This document shows, piece by piece, positions 35,113 through 44,443 of a DNA stretch of 64,000 bases. This DNA comes from Aestuariivirga litoralis (GTDB lineage: Bacteria > Pseudomonadota > Alphaproteobacteria > Rhizobiales > Aestuariivirgaceae), in the NCBI RefSeq assembly GCF_015714715.1, contig NZ_WAHS01000001.1:186001-250000 (forward strand). The letters run 5' to 3'. Position 1 is the stretch's first letter. Each line of letters opens with the position of its first letter. The position numbers and the translations under genes are program-made. The notes beneath the pieces were generated by a model. That model was not told the origin of the DNA. It ran no database searches and worked only from the letters and a program-made list of their open reading frames with translations.

Positions 35113-36309
35113 ATGAATATCGACAGACGCATCATTGATCTCGTGCATGACGCCATGGCTCTGCCAGGTGATCCGTCATCGCATAGAGTCGTGTGCGCCA
35201 TGTCAGGCGGGGTGGATTCTTCCGTGGCCGCCGCGCTGCTGAAGTTGGCCGGCTATGATGTGGTCGGTATCACGCTGCAGCTTTATGATCATGGCGAAGC
35301 CATCCGCAAGAAGGGCGCCTGCTGTGCGGGCCAGGATATTCACGATGCGCGCCGCGTGGCCGCTGCGCTGGATATTCCGCATTACGTGCTGGATTTTGAA
35401 ACGCGCTTCAAGGAAAGCGTGATCGACGAATTCGTCGAAGCCTATGTGCAGGGGGCCACCCCCATTCCCTGCGTGCGCTGTAACCAGACGGTGAAATTCG
35501 CCGATCTGCTCGCCCGCGCCCATGATCTGGACGCTTCCGCTTTGGTGACGGGCCATTATGTAGAAAGCCGCGTGCTGGCCAACGGCCACCGCGGCCTGTT
35601 CACGCCCGCCGATATTGCGCGTGACCAAAGCTATTTCCTTTTTGCCACCACGCAGAAGCAGCTGGATTTCTTGCGCTTCCCGCTGGGCCTGCTGAGCAAG
35701 CCGGAAGCGCGCGCTGTGGCGGAGGAACTGGGCCTGATGGTGGCGCAGAAGCCAGACAGTCAGGACATCTGCTTCGTGCCGGATGGCAATTACGCCGATG
35801 TGATTCTGAAGCTGCGGCCTGATGCGGCAACGCCAGGCAATATTGTGGATATGGATGGCAGTGTGCTGGGCCAGCACAATGGCATCATCCATTACACGAT
35901 CGGCCAACGCAAAGGTTTAGGCATCGGCGGTGGAGCGCCCTTGTTTGTTGTGCGGCTGGAGGCTGATACCGCGCAAGTGGTGGTCGGCCCACGTGAAGCC
36001 TTGAAGCAGCATGATATCAGCGTAAGCGATGTGAATTGGCTGGGTGCCTTGGCACTGTCGGATCAGCCTCAGGAAGTTTTTGCCCGCATCCGCTCGACGC
36101 GTGCCCCCGTTCCCGCTTTGCTGAAGCGCGATGGGGCAGGGGCCGTGCTCACGGTGGCGGAAGGCGAATTCGGCGTATCGCCCGGCCAGGCCGCTGTGTT
36201 TTATGACGGGCAGGGCGCTGGCCAGCGTGTGTTGGGCGGCGGGTTTATCGCGCTGCCGAAAACCCGTGTCGCCTTCACTCGTTCGCAAGCGTTGCCGGCC
36301 CATGCCTAA
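35113..36309 (+). CDS. mnmA: tRNA 2-thiouridylase MnmA
   Basis: This 398-aa enzyme adds sulfur to U34 of tRNA for Lys, Glu and Gln. It has the PP-loop [10 protein letters not shown], the first catalytic Cys in [15 protein letters not shown], and the second in [12 protein letters not shown], followed by the C-terminal beta-barrel. The ATG at 35113 is chosen because residues upstream are non-conserved. The next gene starts inside its last codons. Alphaproteobacterial length and motifs are normal. Confidence 0.93.
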   Translation: MNIDRRIIDLVHDAMALPGDPSSHRVVCAMSGGVDSSVAAALLKLAGYDVVGITLQLYDHGEAIRKKGACCAGQDIHDARRVAAALDIPHYVLDFETRFKESVIDEFVEAYVQGATPIPCVRCNQTVKFADLLARAHDLDASALVTGHYVESRVLANGHRGLFTPADIARDQSYFLFATTQKQLDFLRFPLGLLSKPEARAVAEELGLMVAQKPDSQDICFVPDGNYADVILKLRPDAATPGNIVDMDGSVLGQHNGIIHYTIGQRKGLGIGGGAPLFVVRLEADTAQVVVGPREALKQHDISVSDVNWLGALALSDQPQEVFARIRSTRAPVPALLKRDGAGAVLTVAEGEFGVSPGQAAVFYDGQGAGQRVLGGGFIALPKTRVAFTRSQALPAHA

Positions 36310-36907
36310 TCCCAACCGCATTGTGGAAACATGCCGCAAGGCGGTCCAGCCGCTGGTTTTCCTGCGGCAGTTTGTTGAGTCACCACGTGCGGTCGGCTCC
36401 TTTGTGCCCAGTGGCGAGCATCTGGCTGCGGCCATGGTCAAGGGCTTGGCGCCCTGTTCCGGGCTGGTGGTGGAGCTGGGGCCGGGCACGGGTGTGTTCA
36501 CCCGCCGGTTATTGGCCATGGGCATTGAACCTGCGCATTTGATGTTGGTCGAATTCAATCCGGTCTTTGCGCGCCGGCTGCGGAAAGAATTTTTGGGCGT
36601 TGATGTCGCTGAAGGTGATGCGGCAGATCTCGATATGATGCTGGCGGAACGCGGCTTGGACAAAGCAGCGCTGATCCTGTCGAGCTTGCCGTTCCGCAAT
36701 TTGCCGGCAGAGAGTGCCAGCCGCATCGTGATGGCGATGGGCCGCGCGCTGGCGCCGGGCGGCACTGTCGTTCAGTTCACTTATCGTCTCTTGCCGCCCA
36801 TCGCACCTGATGACGCGTTGCGCGCCGGGCTGGCGGGGCGGCGGCAGGAACTGGTTCTTGCCAATTTTCCGCCAGCCTTCGTCTGGCATTATGACAAGCG
36901 GGAGTGA
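36302..36907 (+). CDS. PmtA-like phospholipid N-methyltransferase
   Basis: This 201-aa protein is a class I SAM methyltransferase with motif [17 protein letters not shown]. The [18 protein letters not shown] entry and LPFRNLP middle motif match the rhizobial/Rhodobacter phospholipid N-methyltransferases (PmtA) that convert phosphatidylethanolamine to phosphatidylcholine. The KsgA/rRNA methyltransferase family is a distant alternative. The ATG at 36302 overlaps mnmA by 8 nt. The next gene is phosphatidylcholine synthase, which strongly supports a lipid role. Confidence 0.72.
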   Translation: MPNPNRIVETCRKAVQPLVFLRQFVESPRAVGSFVPSGEHLAAAMVKGLAPCSGLVVELGPGTGVFTRRLLAMGIEPAHLMLVEFNPVFARRLRKEFLGVDVAEGDAADLDMMLAERGLDKAALILSSLPFRNLPAESASRIVMAMGRALAPGGTVVQFTYRLLPPIAPDDALRAGLAGRRQELVLANFPPAFVWHYDKRE

Positions 36908-36958
36908 TTGCGCAGGTCCACTCTCCTCTCTATAGTTTCATAAAAATGGGGAGATGCG

Positions 36959-37741
36959 GTGCCGAAGCTTCAAATCAAGCCTAGTCTCGAACATGAGATC
37001 AAGAAGGGCGTGGCCTGGTCGGTTCATGCCTTTACAGCCAGCGGCATCGTGCTGGGTTTTCTCGCGCTCGTATCGGTTCTGAAAAATGATGCCGTTGCCG
37101 CCTTCATGTGGCTGGGCCTCGCACTTTTCGTGGACGGAGTAGATGGCACGCTGGCACGGCGGGCCCGCGTGAAAGAATACACACCGAATTTTGATGGTGG
37201 CTCGCTCGATCTGGTGATCGATTTCTTCACTTACGTGGCAGTGCCGGCATTGATGATCTATTGGTTTGACATGGTGCCCGCGCCCTTCTGGTTCGGCACC
37301 CAGACCTGGAGCCTGATCATGGCGGCGCTGATCATGGCCGTTTCGCTCTATACATTCGCCAATGTGAACATGAAGAGCTTCGATTATTATTTCGTGGGCT
37401 TTCCAGCCATCTGGAATGTGGTGGTGCTGTATTTCTACCTGTTCAATACCGGCTGGGTGGTCAATTTCATCACTATCATTGGGCTTTCCATCCTCACTTT
37501 TATTCCGGTGAAGTTCGTGCATCCACTGCGCGTCACGCTGTGGCGCAATGTGACGGTGCCGATGACGGTGCTGTGGGCGGCATTGACACTCAGCCTGGTG
37601 ATTTCAGGCCGCAACCCGGACTATTCCGATTGGTCCTACAAGATTCAATTGTTCCTGTTCGGCTTCGCGTCGCTCTATTTTGCCGGCATCTCGCTGTGGC
37701 GCACCTTTGTGGTGGGCGACAAGGAAGAGGAACACGAGTGA
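36959..37741 (+). CDS. pcs: Phosphatidylcholine synthase Pcs
   Basis: This 260-aa integral membrane enzyme joins CDP-diacylglycerol with choline to make phosphatidylcholine. It has the CDP-alcohol phosphotransferase signature DGVDGTLARRARVKEYTPNFDGGSLDLVIDF within the first third and about eight hydrophobic segments. It starts with GTG behind GGGGAGA. Its neighbour at 36302 encodes the methylation-route enzyme, so both bacterial routes to phosphatidylcholine are side by side. Confidence 0.9.
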   Translation: MPKLQIKPSLEHEIKKGVAWSVHAFTASGIVLGFLALVSVLKNDAVAAFMWLGLALFVDGVDGTLARRARVKEYTPNFDGGSLDLVIDFFTYVAVPALMIYWFDMVPAPFWFGTQTWSLIMAALIMAVSLYTFANVNMKSFDYYFVGFPAIWNVVVLYFYLFNTGWVVNFITIIGLSILTFIPVKFVHPLRVTLWRNVTVPMTVLWAALTLSLVISGRNPDYSDWSYKIQLFLFGFASLYFAGISLWRTFVVGDKEEEHE

Positions 37742-37792
37742 CACAGGTGCCTTGACTTGGCGCATGGGTTTTACATATACGGACGCAATCTC

Positions 37793-37869
37793 GGCGAGGT
37801 AGCTCAGTTGGTTAGAGCACGGGAATCATAATCCTGGGGTCGGGGGTTCAACTCCCTCTCTCGCTACCA
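37793..37869 (+). tRNA. tRNA-Met (CAT, elongator)
   Basis: This 77-nt cloverleaf has acceptor GGCGAGG with its partner TCTCGCT, D arm GCTC/GAGC, anticodon stem CGGGA/TCCTG with loop ATCATAA (anticodon CAT at 37827-37829), T arm with loop TTCAACT, discriminator A and encoded CCA. The body resembles the alphaproteobacterial elongator Met tRNA rather than the initiator or tRNA-Ile(CAT). A strong terminator follows. Confidence 0.92.
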
Positions 37870-37876
37870 CCATCAT

Positions 37877-37905
37877 AAGGCCCGGTTTTTACCGGGCCTT
37901 TTTGT
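37877..37905 (+). terminator. Terminator after tRNA-Met
   Basis: AAGGCCCGGT and ACCGGGCCTT form a 10-bp stem with a TTTT loop, followed by a T-run from 37899. Confidence 0.9.
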
Positions 37906-37907
37906 TT

Positions 37908-38486
37908 TCACTTGGGCGGCGAAATGGTAATCGCGGGGTCGTAGGTGATGTGCTGCACTGTCTTTGATTTCTTGCCCATGGCTTCACCGTCGATGATCAT
38001 GATGGCAGGCCGGCCTTGGGCATCTTTGTAGGCAGTGATGTGACTGATTACTTTGGTGCCCATTACATTGGCGTTTGAATCAAAAATAAATGCGTCAAGG
38101 TTTTGGCCTTCGATGGATTGACTGCCCAGACATTGCGCATTCTTGACGTTTTTCATGCCGTCTTCGATCTCCATTTTCATGGCACCACTCATGGCGCCCG
38201 TCATGGCCGCAGGCATCTGGCGCCAGGCGCCACCCATTTTCATCCAGGTGCCTTGCTTCAGCATCACGGCTTCCATTTCTGGGGATTTCATGTGGAAGCT
38301 TGAGGGCAGGATCACATCCGCCTCGATCTTGCGAGTGGTGCCACCCATGCTTTGATCCATGGAGACGTGATAGGGTCCGGACGCCAGATGCGCCTGCATC
38401 ATGGCCTTGATTTCATCCAGGCATTCGGCACGTGACGGTGTGGCTACGCAAAGCACGGCGAACGCGGCAAGCAAATGATATTTCAT
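37908..38486 (-). CDS. Secreted protein of unknown function
   Basis: This protein of about 192 aa has a signal peptide ending TPSRA and a mature part rich in Met. A Cys follows closely (AECLDEI) and a second lies in NAQCLGSQ, which could form a disulfide. The late part (HITAYKDAQGRPAIMIIDGEAMGKKS) recalls small beta-sheet lipid-binding periplasmic proteins such as the LolA fold, but this is only an impression. The ATG at 38486 gives a clean signal peptide. Function unknown. Confidence 0.6.
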   Translation of the reverse strand: MKYHLLAAFAVLCVATPSRAECLDEIKAMMQAHLASGPYHVSMDQSMGGTTRKIEADVILPSSFHMKSPEMEAVMLKQGTWMKMGGAWRQMPAAMTGAMSGAMKMEIEDGMKNVKNAQCLGSQSIEGQNLDAFIFDSNANVMGTKVISHITAYKDAQGRPAIMIIDGEAMGKKSKTVQHITYDPAITISPPK

Positions 38487-38644
38487 CTTCGGCCTCTTCA
38501 ACAGAAAGCCCCTCGTGGCCTTCATAGCAGTCGCGGCAGAGCAGGGAAAGCTGTGCAGTTAACTTGACTGGCACGGGGCCTGCTGTGTTCCTGTTGAAAA
38601 TGCCGGTCCCACACCCGGTCTGCCTTAATTTGATACAGTTTGTG

Positions 38645-39181
38645 ATGAAAGCGCGTTTGATGACCGAGCCCGATACTTTAACCAAGGCCCTTAAGGATGC
38701 GCGCCTCGCCGAGGCTGTGCAGCTTGATGCCATTCTGAATGCCCGCGACGCGCGGATTCTGCGTCTCGGCGCACTGCGCGATGCCGTCTTGCCGGAACTG
38801 GCCGGACACGATGCTGCCAAGACGCTGTTTGATCTCAATGTGGTGGAAGGCGAAAAGCCCAAATTGTGGATTGATCTGATCTCCTGGGTGGAGATGGAGC
38901 CCGATCCCAAGACCTACCGGCTGGTGCAATCGCGCGAGAGCGCCGAAGGCATTTTGTTCGAAACCAGTGATGCAGCAGAAATGCAGCGTTTCATCATCCG
39001 CTACATGGCACACCGCCTGGTGGAGCGCGAACGCCGCACGGTCAACACGGGTTTTGTCGGCCAAACCGTGCAGCGCCGCTATAGCTTTGGCGAGCTGCTC
39101 TATGTCTGGGCCACCGGGCTCCTGTTCGGGGTTCTGGGACTCACCGCTGTGGCACTGATCCAGGGCTGGCTGAAATTCTGA
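38645..39181 (+). CDS. Conserved hypothetical protein with a C-terminal membrane anchor
   Basis: This protein of about 178 aa is mainly helical and charged, with a conserved-looking core KLWIDLISWVEMEPDPKTYRLVQ and a single C-terminal transmembrane helix (about the last 25 residues). The anchor type suggests tail insertion with the body in the cytoplasm. I have seen similar sequences in Hyphomicrobiales but know no function. The start is uncertain among ATG codons at 38645 and 38660. Confidence 0.6.
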   Translation: MKARLMTEPDTLTKALKDARLAEAVQLDAILNARDARILRLGALRDAVLPELAGHDAAKTLFDLNVVEGEKPKLWIDLISWVEMEPDPKTYRLVQSRESAEGILFETSDAAEMQRFIIRYMAHRLVERERRTVNTGFVGQTVQRRYSFGELLYVWATGLLFGVLGLTAVALIQGWLKF

Positions 39182-39190
39182 GCCAGTGGA

Positions 39191-39210
39191 GAAATATCGT
39201 CTTATATTTC
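39191..39210. promoter_or_regulatory. Inverted repeat before the sphingolipid operon
   Basis: GAAATA and TATTTC arms form a 20-bp palindrome-like site in an AT-rich 133-bp gap (39182-39314). It may be an operator for the downstream operon or a terminator for the upstream gene. Confidence 0.35.
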
Positions 39211-39314
39211 AGTATCTTATCCGCGTTACAAAATGAAACACCAAGTGATTTCCGGGCTTGTATAACCGGTTGGTAAGCCTGTTCCTGAGGCATCACTTGT
39301 GGGAAGGCATCAAC

Positions 39315-41090
39315 GTGAACGTAACCCTTGCGGTTAATGAAAAAGCGGCAGTTCCGGTTTTGATCAAAACGCCGACCGTGAACCAGAACCTTCCGCAGTG
39401 CCAGGCCGATTTTTCCACCTTGGCCGCAGGTCTCGATTACGCCGCCCAAGGTGTGACCGGCATGAATTTCTACAGTGGCCGCGGCGCGCTTGAGCATGTG
39501 ATGCCCTATGCCGATCTGCGCCGCCGTGCCCTGGTTGTGGCGCGCAAGCTTTTGTCCACCGGCCTGAAGCGCCTCGAGCGCGTGGCCATCGTGGCGGAAA
39601 CCGGCCCGGAATTCATCATCACTTTCTTCGCCTGCCAATACGCCGGTCTTGTGCCGTGCCCAGTGCCCTACAGTATGTATATCGGTGGCCGCGAAGCCTA
39701 TGAACAGCGCATTGCCGGCATGCTCAAGGCTGCTGATGCCCATGCCGTCGTGGCGCCGAGCGATCAGGTTGAGAGCCTGCGTGCCGCTGCTGCCATGGCT
39801 GGCGTGACTCAGGTGTTTACCCACGAAGACATCGCAGCCCAGCCAGAAGCCATGTCCAAGCTTCAGGGCTTCGGCGCTGAAGACGTGGCCTATATCCAAT
39901 ATTCATCGGGTTCGACATCGGCCCCCAAGGGTGTTCTGATTTCGCAGCGTGCGATCACCACCAATGCCCGCGGCATGGTGGTTTTCGGCCTGAAGACCAA
40001 GCCTACTGATCGTGGCTTTTCCTGGCTTCCGCTTTATCACGACATGGGACTGGTGGGCTTCTGCCTTGGTCCGATGCTGTCACAATGCAGCATTGACTAT
40101 CTGGCCACCACGGCCTTTGCGCGCCGTCCCAGCCTGTGGCTGAAGTTGATGTCGGAAAACCGTTCGACGATCTCGTTTGCGCCCACTTTTGGTTACGACC
40201 TTGCTGCCAAGCGCATCGGTTCGGAAGTCTCGAAGCTTGACCTTTCGGCCTGGCGTGCTGCCGGCATTGGTGGCGACATGGTGCGCGCCGATGTGCTGGC
40301 AGAATTTGCGCGTGCGCTTGAACCTGCGAAATTCAACGGCAATGTTTTCCTGCCCAGCTATGGCATGGCGGAATCCACATTGGCTCTTTCTTTCCCGCCT
40401 ACAGGGCGCGCCATCCGCGTAGACTATATCGACAAGAATATCCTGCGCCACGAAAGCCGCGCTGTTCCGGCGGAGCAGGGTGCTGCTGATACGCGTGGCT
40501 ATGTGGCTTGCGGGCGTATTCTCCCCGGCCACCAGATGGAAGTGCGTGATGCTGCAGGCCAGGTTCTCGCTGAGCGCCTGGTGGGCCGCATCTTCGTCAA
40601 GGGGCCCAGCCTGATGAGCGGCTATTTCCACAATGTTGAAGCCACTGCCGAAGTGATCGATGATCAGGGTTTCCTGAACACCGGTGACATGGGCTATCTC
40701 ATCGATGGCGAAATCGTCATCACCGGCCGCGCCAAGGATTTGATCCTGCACAATGGCCGCAATATCTGGCCGCAGGACATTGAGTGGGCTGCCGAGCGTT
40801 ATGCCGAATTGAATTCCGGTGACGTGGCCGCCTTCGCGGTTGAAGGCGATGACGGCGACGATGAAGTTGTCGTACTGGTCGAATGCCGCAACAGCGATAC
40901 GGCCGAGCAGGAAAAGCTGCGCCATGAAGTAGCCAAGTTGGTGCATCAGGGCTCGGGCGTTGATTGCAAGATCGAGCTTGTGGCCCCGCGCAGCCTGCCT
41001 TTCACCTCGTCGGGCAAATTGTCCCGCGCCGGCGCACGGGCCAAATATCTGGCTGGTGAGATCACCATCGTTGCCCCGCACATCGCCTGA
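39315..41090 (+). CDS. Acyl-ACP/AMP ligase (FAAL family) of sphingolipid synthesis
   Basis: This protein of about 591 aa is an ANL-superfamily adenylating enzyme with the A3 motif YIQYSSGSTSAPKGVLISQ, the LPLYHDMGLVG motif, and a C-terminal GRAKDLILHNGRNIWPQDIE. The pattern fits fatty acyl-AMP ligases that load acyl carrier proteins. It heads an operon with a CerR-like reductase, an ACP and serine palmitoyltransferase in the same order as the Caulobacter ceramide genes, so it probably charges that ACP with a fatty acid. The GTG at 39315 follows GAAGG. Confidence 0.85.
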   Translation: MNVTLAVNEKAAVPVLIKTPTVNQNLPQCQADFSTLAAGLDYAAQGVTGMNFYSGRGALEHVMPYADLRRRALVVARKLLSTGLKRLERVAIVAETGPEFIITFFACQYAGLVPCPVPYSMYIGGREAYEQRIAGMLKAADAHAVVAPSDQVESLRAAAAMAGVTQVFTHEDIAAQPEAMSKLQGFGAEDVAYIQYSSGSTSAPKGVLISQRAITTNARGMVVFGLKTKPTDRGFSWLPLYHDMGLVGFCLGPMLSQCSIDYLATTAFARRPSLWLKLMSENRSTISFAPTFGYDLAAKRIGSEVSKLDLSAWRAAGIGGDMVRADVLAEFARALEPAKFNGNVFLPSYGMAESTLALSFPPTGRAIRVDYIDKNILRHESRAVPAEQGAADTRGYVACGRILPGHQMEVRDAAGQVLAERLVGRIFVKGPSLMSGYFHNVEATAEVIDDQGFLNTGDMGYLIDGEIVITGRAKDLILHNGRNIWPQDIEWAAERYAELNSGDVAAFAVEGDDGDDEVVVLVECRNSDTAEQEKLRHEVAKLVHQGSGVDCKIELVAPRSLPFTSSGKLSRAGARAKYLAGEITIVAPHIA

Positions 41091-41103
41091 GAAGCCGAAG
41101 CCC

Positions 41104-42048
41104 TTGCGTGTTGCCCTGACGGGTGGCACCGGGTTCTCCGGAGCTTTCATCCTGCCGCAGCTTCTAGCCGCCGGTTATGATGTGACCGCTTTGGCGCGCC
41201 GTCCCGAAGCGCTTGCTGGAAAATGTTCCAAGGTAATTGCTGGCGATTTTTCTCGCGATGATGTGCTGGCTAGGCTGGTTGCCGGCGCTGATGTAGTGCT
41301 GCATGTGGGCGGTGCCACCCACGCACCGAGCCGGCAGGGATTTTTCGATGTCAATCTGGCCGGTACGCAGCGGCTTTATGATGCCGCGCGCAAGGCTGGG
41401 GTGACGCGGTTTGTCTATGTGTCGTCATTGGCGGCGCGCGAACCGCAGCTTTCGGCTTATGGCGCCAGCAAGAATGCGGCGGAGCAGTTTCTGCTGCCGC
41501 TGGATTCGAAAGAGTGCAGCGTTTTGATTTTGCGTCCTCCAGCAATCTATGGTCCCGGTGACAAGGCTACTTTGCCGCTGTTCAAGTTGCTGCAATCGCC
41601 TGTGGCATTCATGCCGGGCAAGAAGGGTTCGCGCTTTTCATTGCTCTATGTCACCGACTTTGCACGCATCATATGTGATGCGGTCGAAAGCAAAGCGCAC
41701 GGCCTTTATGAGCTTGATGACCAGGCTCAGGGCTATGACTGGCAACAACTGGCGGATGCCAATCGTGCTTTGACGGGCAGGCCTTCGCGGCTGGTGCATC
41801 TGCCGCATGGCGTGGTGCATATGGCGGCGGGGCTGGCAGAAACTGCTGCACGTTTTTCTGGCAAGACCAGCACGATGAACCGCCAGAAGATCCGTGAAAT
41901 CTATCACGATGATTGGGTGGCGCGTTCCAACATCTGGCCGCTGTCCAAGCCCACACGCCTTACCGATGGCATGGCGCAAACTTTGGATTGGTACCGGGCC
42001 GAAGGCTGGTTGCCGCAGAAAAACAATAAGGCTAGAAGCGCCGCATGA
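41104..42048 (+). CDS. NAD(P)-dependent reductase, CerR-like
   Basis: This protein of about 314 aa is an extended short-chain dehydrogenase with the Rossmann start VALTGGTGFSGAFILPQLL and a later YGASKNAAEQFLL that carries the catalytic Tyr and Lys. In Caulobacter the matching gene in this order encodes the ceramide reductase CerR. The start is unsettled: a TTG at 41104 gives the conserved N-terminus, while a GTG inside the previous gene is also in frame. It overlaps the next gene by 4 nt. Confidence 0.78.
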   Translation: MRVALTGGTGFSGAFILPQLLAAGYDVTALARRPEALAGKCSKVIAGDFSRDDVLARLVAGADVVLHVGGATHAPSRQGFFDVNLAGTQRLYDAARKAGVTRFVYVSSLAAREPQLSAYGASKNAAEQFLLPLDSKECSVLILRPPAIYGPGDKATLPLFKLLQSPVAFMPGKKGSRFSLLYVTDFARIICDAVESKAHGLYELDDQAQGYDWQQLADANRALTGRPSRLVHLPHGVVHMAAGLAETAARFSGKTSTMNRQKIREIYHDDWVARSNIWPLSKPTRLTDGMAQTLDWYRAEGWLPQKNNKARSAA

Positions 42049-42293
42049 CTGAGATTACTGACATTGTTCCCGTGCTTGTGGATCTCCTCAAGCCCTTCAA
42101 TTCCGAAAATATCCCGCTGAGCGAAGCCACCGATATTCCGGCTGAGCTTAACATCGACAGCGTGGGCGTTCTAGACTTCATCATGGAAGTCGAAGATCAT
42201 TTCGATGTCGAAATTCCGATGAATGCGGTGGCCAGCATACGCACCGTGGGCGAACTCGCCGCCTATGTGCAAACCCGTTTGAACAAGGCGTGA
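42045..42293 (+). CDS. Acyl carrier protein of the sphingolipid operon
   Basis: This 82-aa ACP has the phosphopantetheine attachment Ser at S39 in NIDSVGVLDFIMEVED. It starts inside the stop of the reductase gene (ATGA). It differs from housekeeping AcpP and probably delivers the acyl chain made active by the FAAL protein to serine palmitoyltransferase, as its Caulobacter counterpart does. Confidence 0.88.
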   Translation: MTEITDIVPVLVDLLKPFNSENIPLSEATDIPAELNIDSVGVLDFIMEVEDHFDVEIPMNAVASIRTVGELAAYVQTRLNKA

Positions 42294-42296
42294 TCG

Positions 42297-43481
42297 ATGG
42301 TTGATCTTCTCGACAAGCACCGCGGCGTGATGGAGCGTTTCCAGCGCATGACGGATATGGGCATCAATGGCCTTGGCGTCACCAATGACAAGATGCTGTC
42401 GCCGACACGCGCCGTGGTGGATGGCCGTGAGATCATCCTGGCCGGCACCAACAATTATATGGGCGTGACCTTTGATCCGCGCTGCATTGCCGCCGGGCAG
42501 AAGGCTCTCGAGGAATTTGGCACCGGCACCACCGGTTCGCGCATCGCCAATGGCAGCTTCGCGCTCCACAAGGAGCTGGAGGCAGCGCTAGCCGATTTCC
42601 TGGGCCTGGAACACTGCATCATTTTCACTACCGGCTATCAGGCCAATCTCGGCATGCTGTCTGGCCTCGCCGGCCCCAAGGACACGATCTATCTGGACGC
42701 GGATTCGCATTCCTCGATCTATGATGGCTGCACGCTTTCCGGCGCCAAGCTTGTGCGCTTCCGCCACAATGACGCGGCCGACCTCGACAAGCGCTTGGCG
42801 CGCGCTGAGAATGATGGCGGTGGCCGCCTTGTGGTTCTCGAAGGCATCTATTCGATGCTGGGTGACCGCGCCCCGTTGGCTGATTTCGTGGCCCTGAAAA
42901 AGAAACATGATTTCCAGCTCTGCGTGGATGATGCGCATTCTTTCGGCGTGCTTGGTCCCAATGGCCGCGGGCTTGGTGATGAAGCGGGTCTCTCTGAGCA
43001 TGTGGATTTCGTGATCGGCACGTTCTCGAAGAGCGTCGGCGCCATTGGCGGATTCGGAGCTTCGAACCATCCGCTGTTTGAAACGCTGCGCTATGCGATG
43101 CGGCCCTACATGTTCACGGCCTCTGCCTCTCCGGCTTCGATTGCAACATCGATTGAAGCCCTGAAAGTATTGAAGGCTGAACCGGAACGCCGCGCCAAGA
43201 TCTGGGCCAATTCCGAGCGCCTCTATAACGGCCTCAAAGGCCTGGGCTTCGAGATGGGCTGCGATGTGGTGAGCCCGGTTGTTGCCGTGAAGATGCCGGA
43301 CGAGTTGACTACGATTGCCAAGTGGAACGCGCTGTTCCAGGGCGGTGTTTACGTCAACATGGCTGTTCCTCCTGGCACGCCAAACCGTCTGTGCCTGTTG
43401 CGCTGCTCGGTTTCTGCCGCGCATACCACGCAGGAGATTGACGACATTATCAGCGTGTTCAAGCAGGCGTTTGCGAACTAA
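42297..43481 (+). CDS. spt: Serine palmitoyltransferase (AOS family)
   Basis: This 394-aa PLP enzyme belongs to the alpha-oxoamine synthases. It has the GTGTTGSRIANGS motif, FTTGYQANLGML, the DDAHSFGVLGPNGRG strand, and the PLP lysine K245 in GTFSKSVGAIGGFG. KBL and BioF share this fold; the ACP/FAAL/CerR operon argues for serine palmitoyltransferase, which condenses serine with an acyl thioester to make 3-ketosphinganine, the first step of ceramide synthesis. Its stop overlaps that of the convergent lipid kinase. Confidence 0.87.
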   Translation: MVDLLDKHRGVMERFQRMTDMGINGLGVTNDKMLSPTRAVVDGREIILAGTNNYMGVTFDPRCIAAGQKALEEFGTGTTGSRIANGSFALHKELEAALADFLGLEHCIIFTTGYQANLGMLSGLAGPKDTIYLDADSHSSIYDGCTLSGAKLVRFRHNDAADLDKRLARAENDGGGRLVVLEGIYSMLGDRAPLADFVALKKKHDFQLCVDDAHSFGVLGPNGRGLGDEAGLSEHVDFVIGTFSKSVGAIGGFGASNHPLFETLRYAMRPYMFTASASPASIATSIEALKVLKAEPERRAKIWANSERLYNGLKGLGFEMGCDVVSPVVAVKMPDELTTIAKWNALFQGGVYVNMAVPPGTPNRLCLLRCSVSAAHTTQEIDDIISVFKQAFAN

Positions 43482-44443
43482 GCCGCACCAAGAATAAATT
43501 TGAATTCCGGCCCGGCCTGCACGCGCAGTGCGCCTTGTGCCGGGCCGTCGAAAAACTCGCCGTCCATCACATAAGGTTCGGGGCAGCTGATCTCGAAGGC
43601 ATCGCTCGTAAAGCTCACGCAACCCGGCGGGATATTCTTGCCGATGCGGCCATACATCAGCGGCAGGGCCCAGCGCAGAATATTCGGCGGCGGATAGGCC
43701 ACAGTGAGCGTGCGCAATGCGCCGTTGCGCGCGCCCCAGAAGGGCTGTGTGCGGAAGAAAAGGTGGTTCAGCGTGGTGGCGACGAACATCAACTGGTTGC
43801 CTTGCGCCGTAATCTTGCCATCGCAAGTCACAGTCATCGGACTGGCGCGGTCGAGGCGCGTGAGATCACCCGGTTTCGGTTTGGAGAAGGCGGCTTTGGC
43901 GAGGCCCACGGCAATCGTGGCGAAGCTGGCCATGCTGCCTTTCACGCCCTTGTCATTGTAATCGACCTGCGCGCTGCGGGTAGCGCGGGCGGCGGCACCG
44001 GCACCCAGCGTGAAGCCAAGGCGCGGCGGTGCTCCGACTGGATTGAGCACATGGATCGTATGCCGCGTGGCGACCTTGCAATCGGGCAGGGTTTTGATAA
44101 AGCGCGCTTGCGCGGCAATGCTGCCGATATGGAGGCCAATATCACCTGCCGTCAGATTGGTGGTGCCGTGCGGCAGCAGACCGATCTGGGGCAGGGTTTT
44201 GAAATTGGCCTTGCCGGCCACATGGGTGAGGATAGCTTGAATGGTGCCATCGCCCGACGAAATGAAGAGATCGGTCACGCCGTCTTTGGCGCATTGGTCA
44301 ATGGCGGGTTCGAGTTCGGCGAAGTCGGCGAACCGGTGCAGTGACAGTCCGGGCTGGTCTTTCAGTACTTGATAGAGCGCTTCTCCCTTGCCGTTGTTGC
44401 GGCCGGAAAACGGATTGATCAGAACGCCCGCGCGTCTGGTCAT
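43478..44443 (-). CDS. Diacylglycerol-kinase-family lipid kinase (ceramide-kinase-like)
   Basis: This 321-aa protein is a DAGK-catalytic-fold kinase with the opening VLINPFSGRN, the nucleotide loop FISSGDGTIQAIL (usual GGDGT is SGDGT here), the LLPHGTTNLTAGD motif, and a late YVMDGEFF acid. DAGK-family kinases phosphorylate diacylglycerol, sphingosine or ceramide. Its place next to serine palmitoyltransferase suggests a ceramide kinase like the one in the Caulobacter ceramide-phosphoglycerate pathway. The ATG at 44443 overlaps the LptG-like gene stop. Confidence 0.75.
   Translation of the reverse strand: MTRRAGVLINPFSGRNNGKGEALYQVLKDQPGLSLHRFADFAELEPAIDQCAKDGVTDLFISSGDGTIQAILTHVAGKANFKTLPQIGLLPHGTTNLTAGDIGLHIGSIAAQARFIKTLPDCKVATRHTIHVLNPVGAPPRLGFTLGAGAAARATRSAQVDYNDKGVKGSMASFATIAVGLAKAAFSKPKPGDLTRLDRASPMTVTCDGKITAQGNQLMFVATTLNHLFFRTQPFWGARNGALRTLTVAYPPPNILRWALPLMYGRIGKNIPPGCVSFTSDAFEISCPEPYVMDGEFFDGPAQGALRVQAGPEFKFILGAA

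Noticed and set aside
40080-41150. A 356-codon minus-strand frame opposite the acyl-AMP ligase
   Set aside because: It is a composition-driven shadow of a conserved gene.
42588-43826. A 412-codon minus-strand frame across spt and the lipid kinase
   Set aside because: It overlaps two genes with clear family motifs and has no motif of its own.
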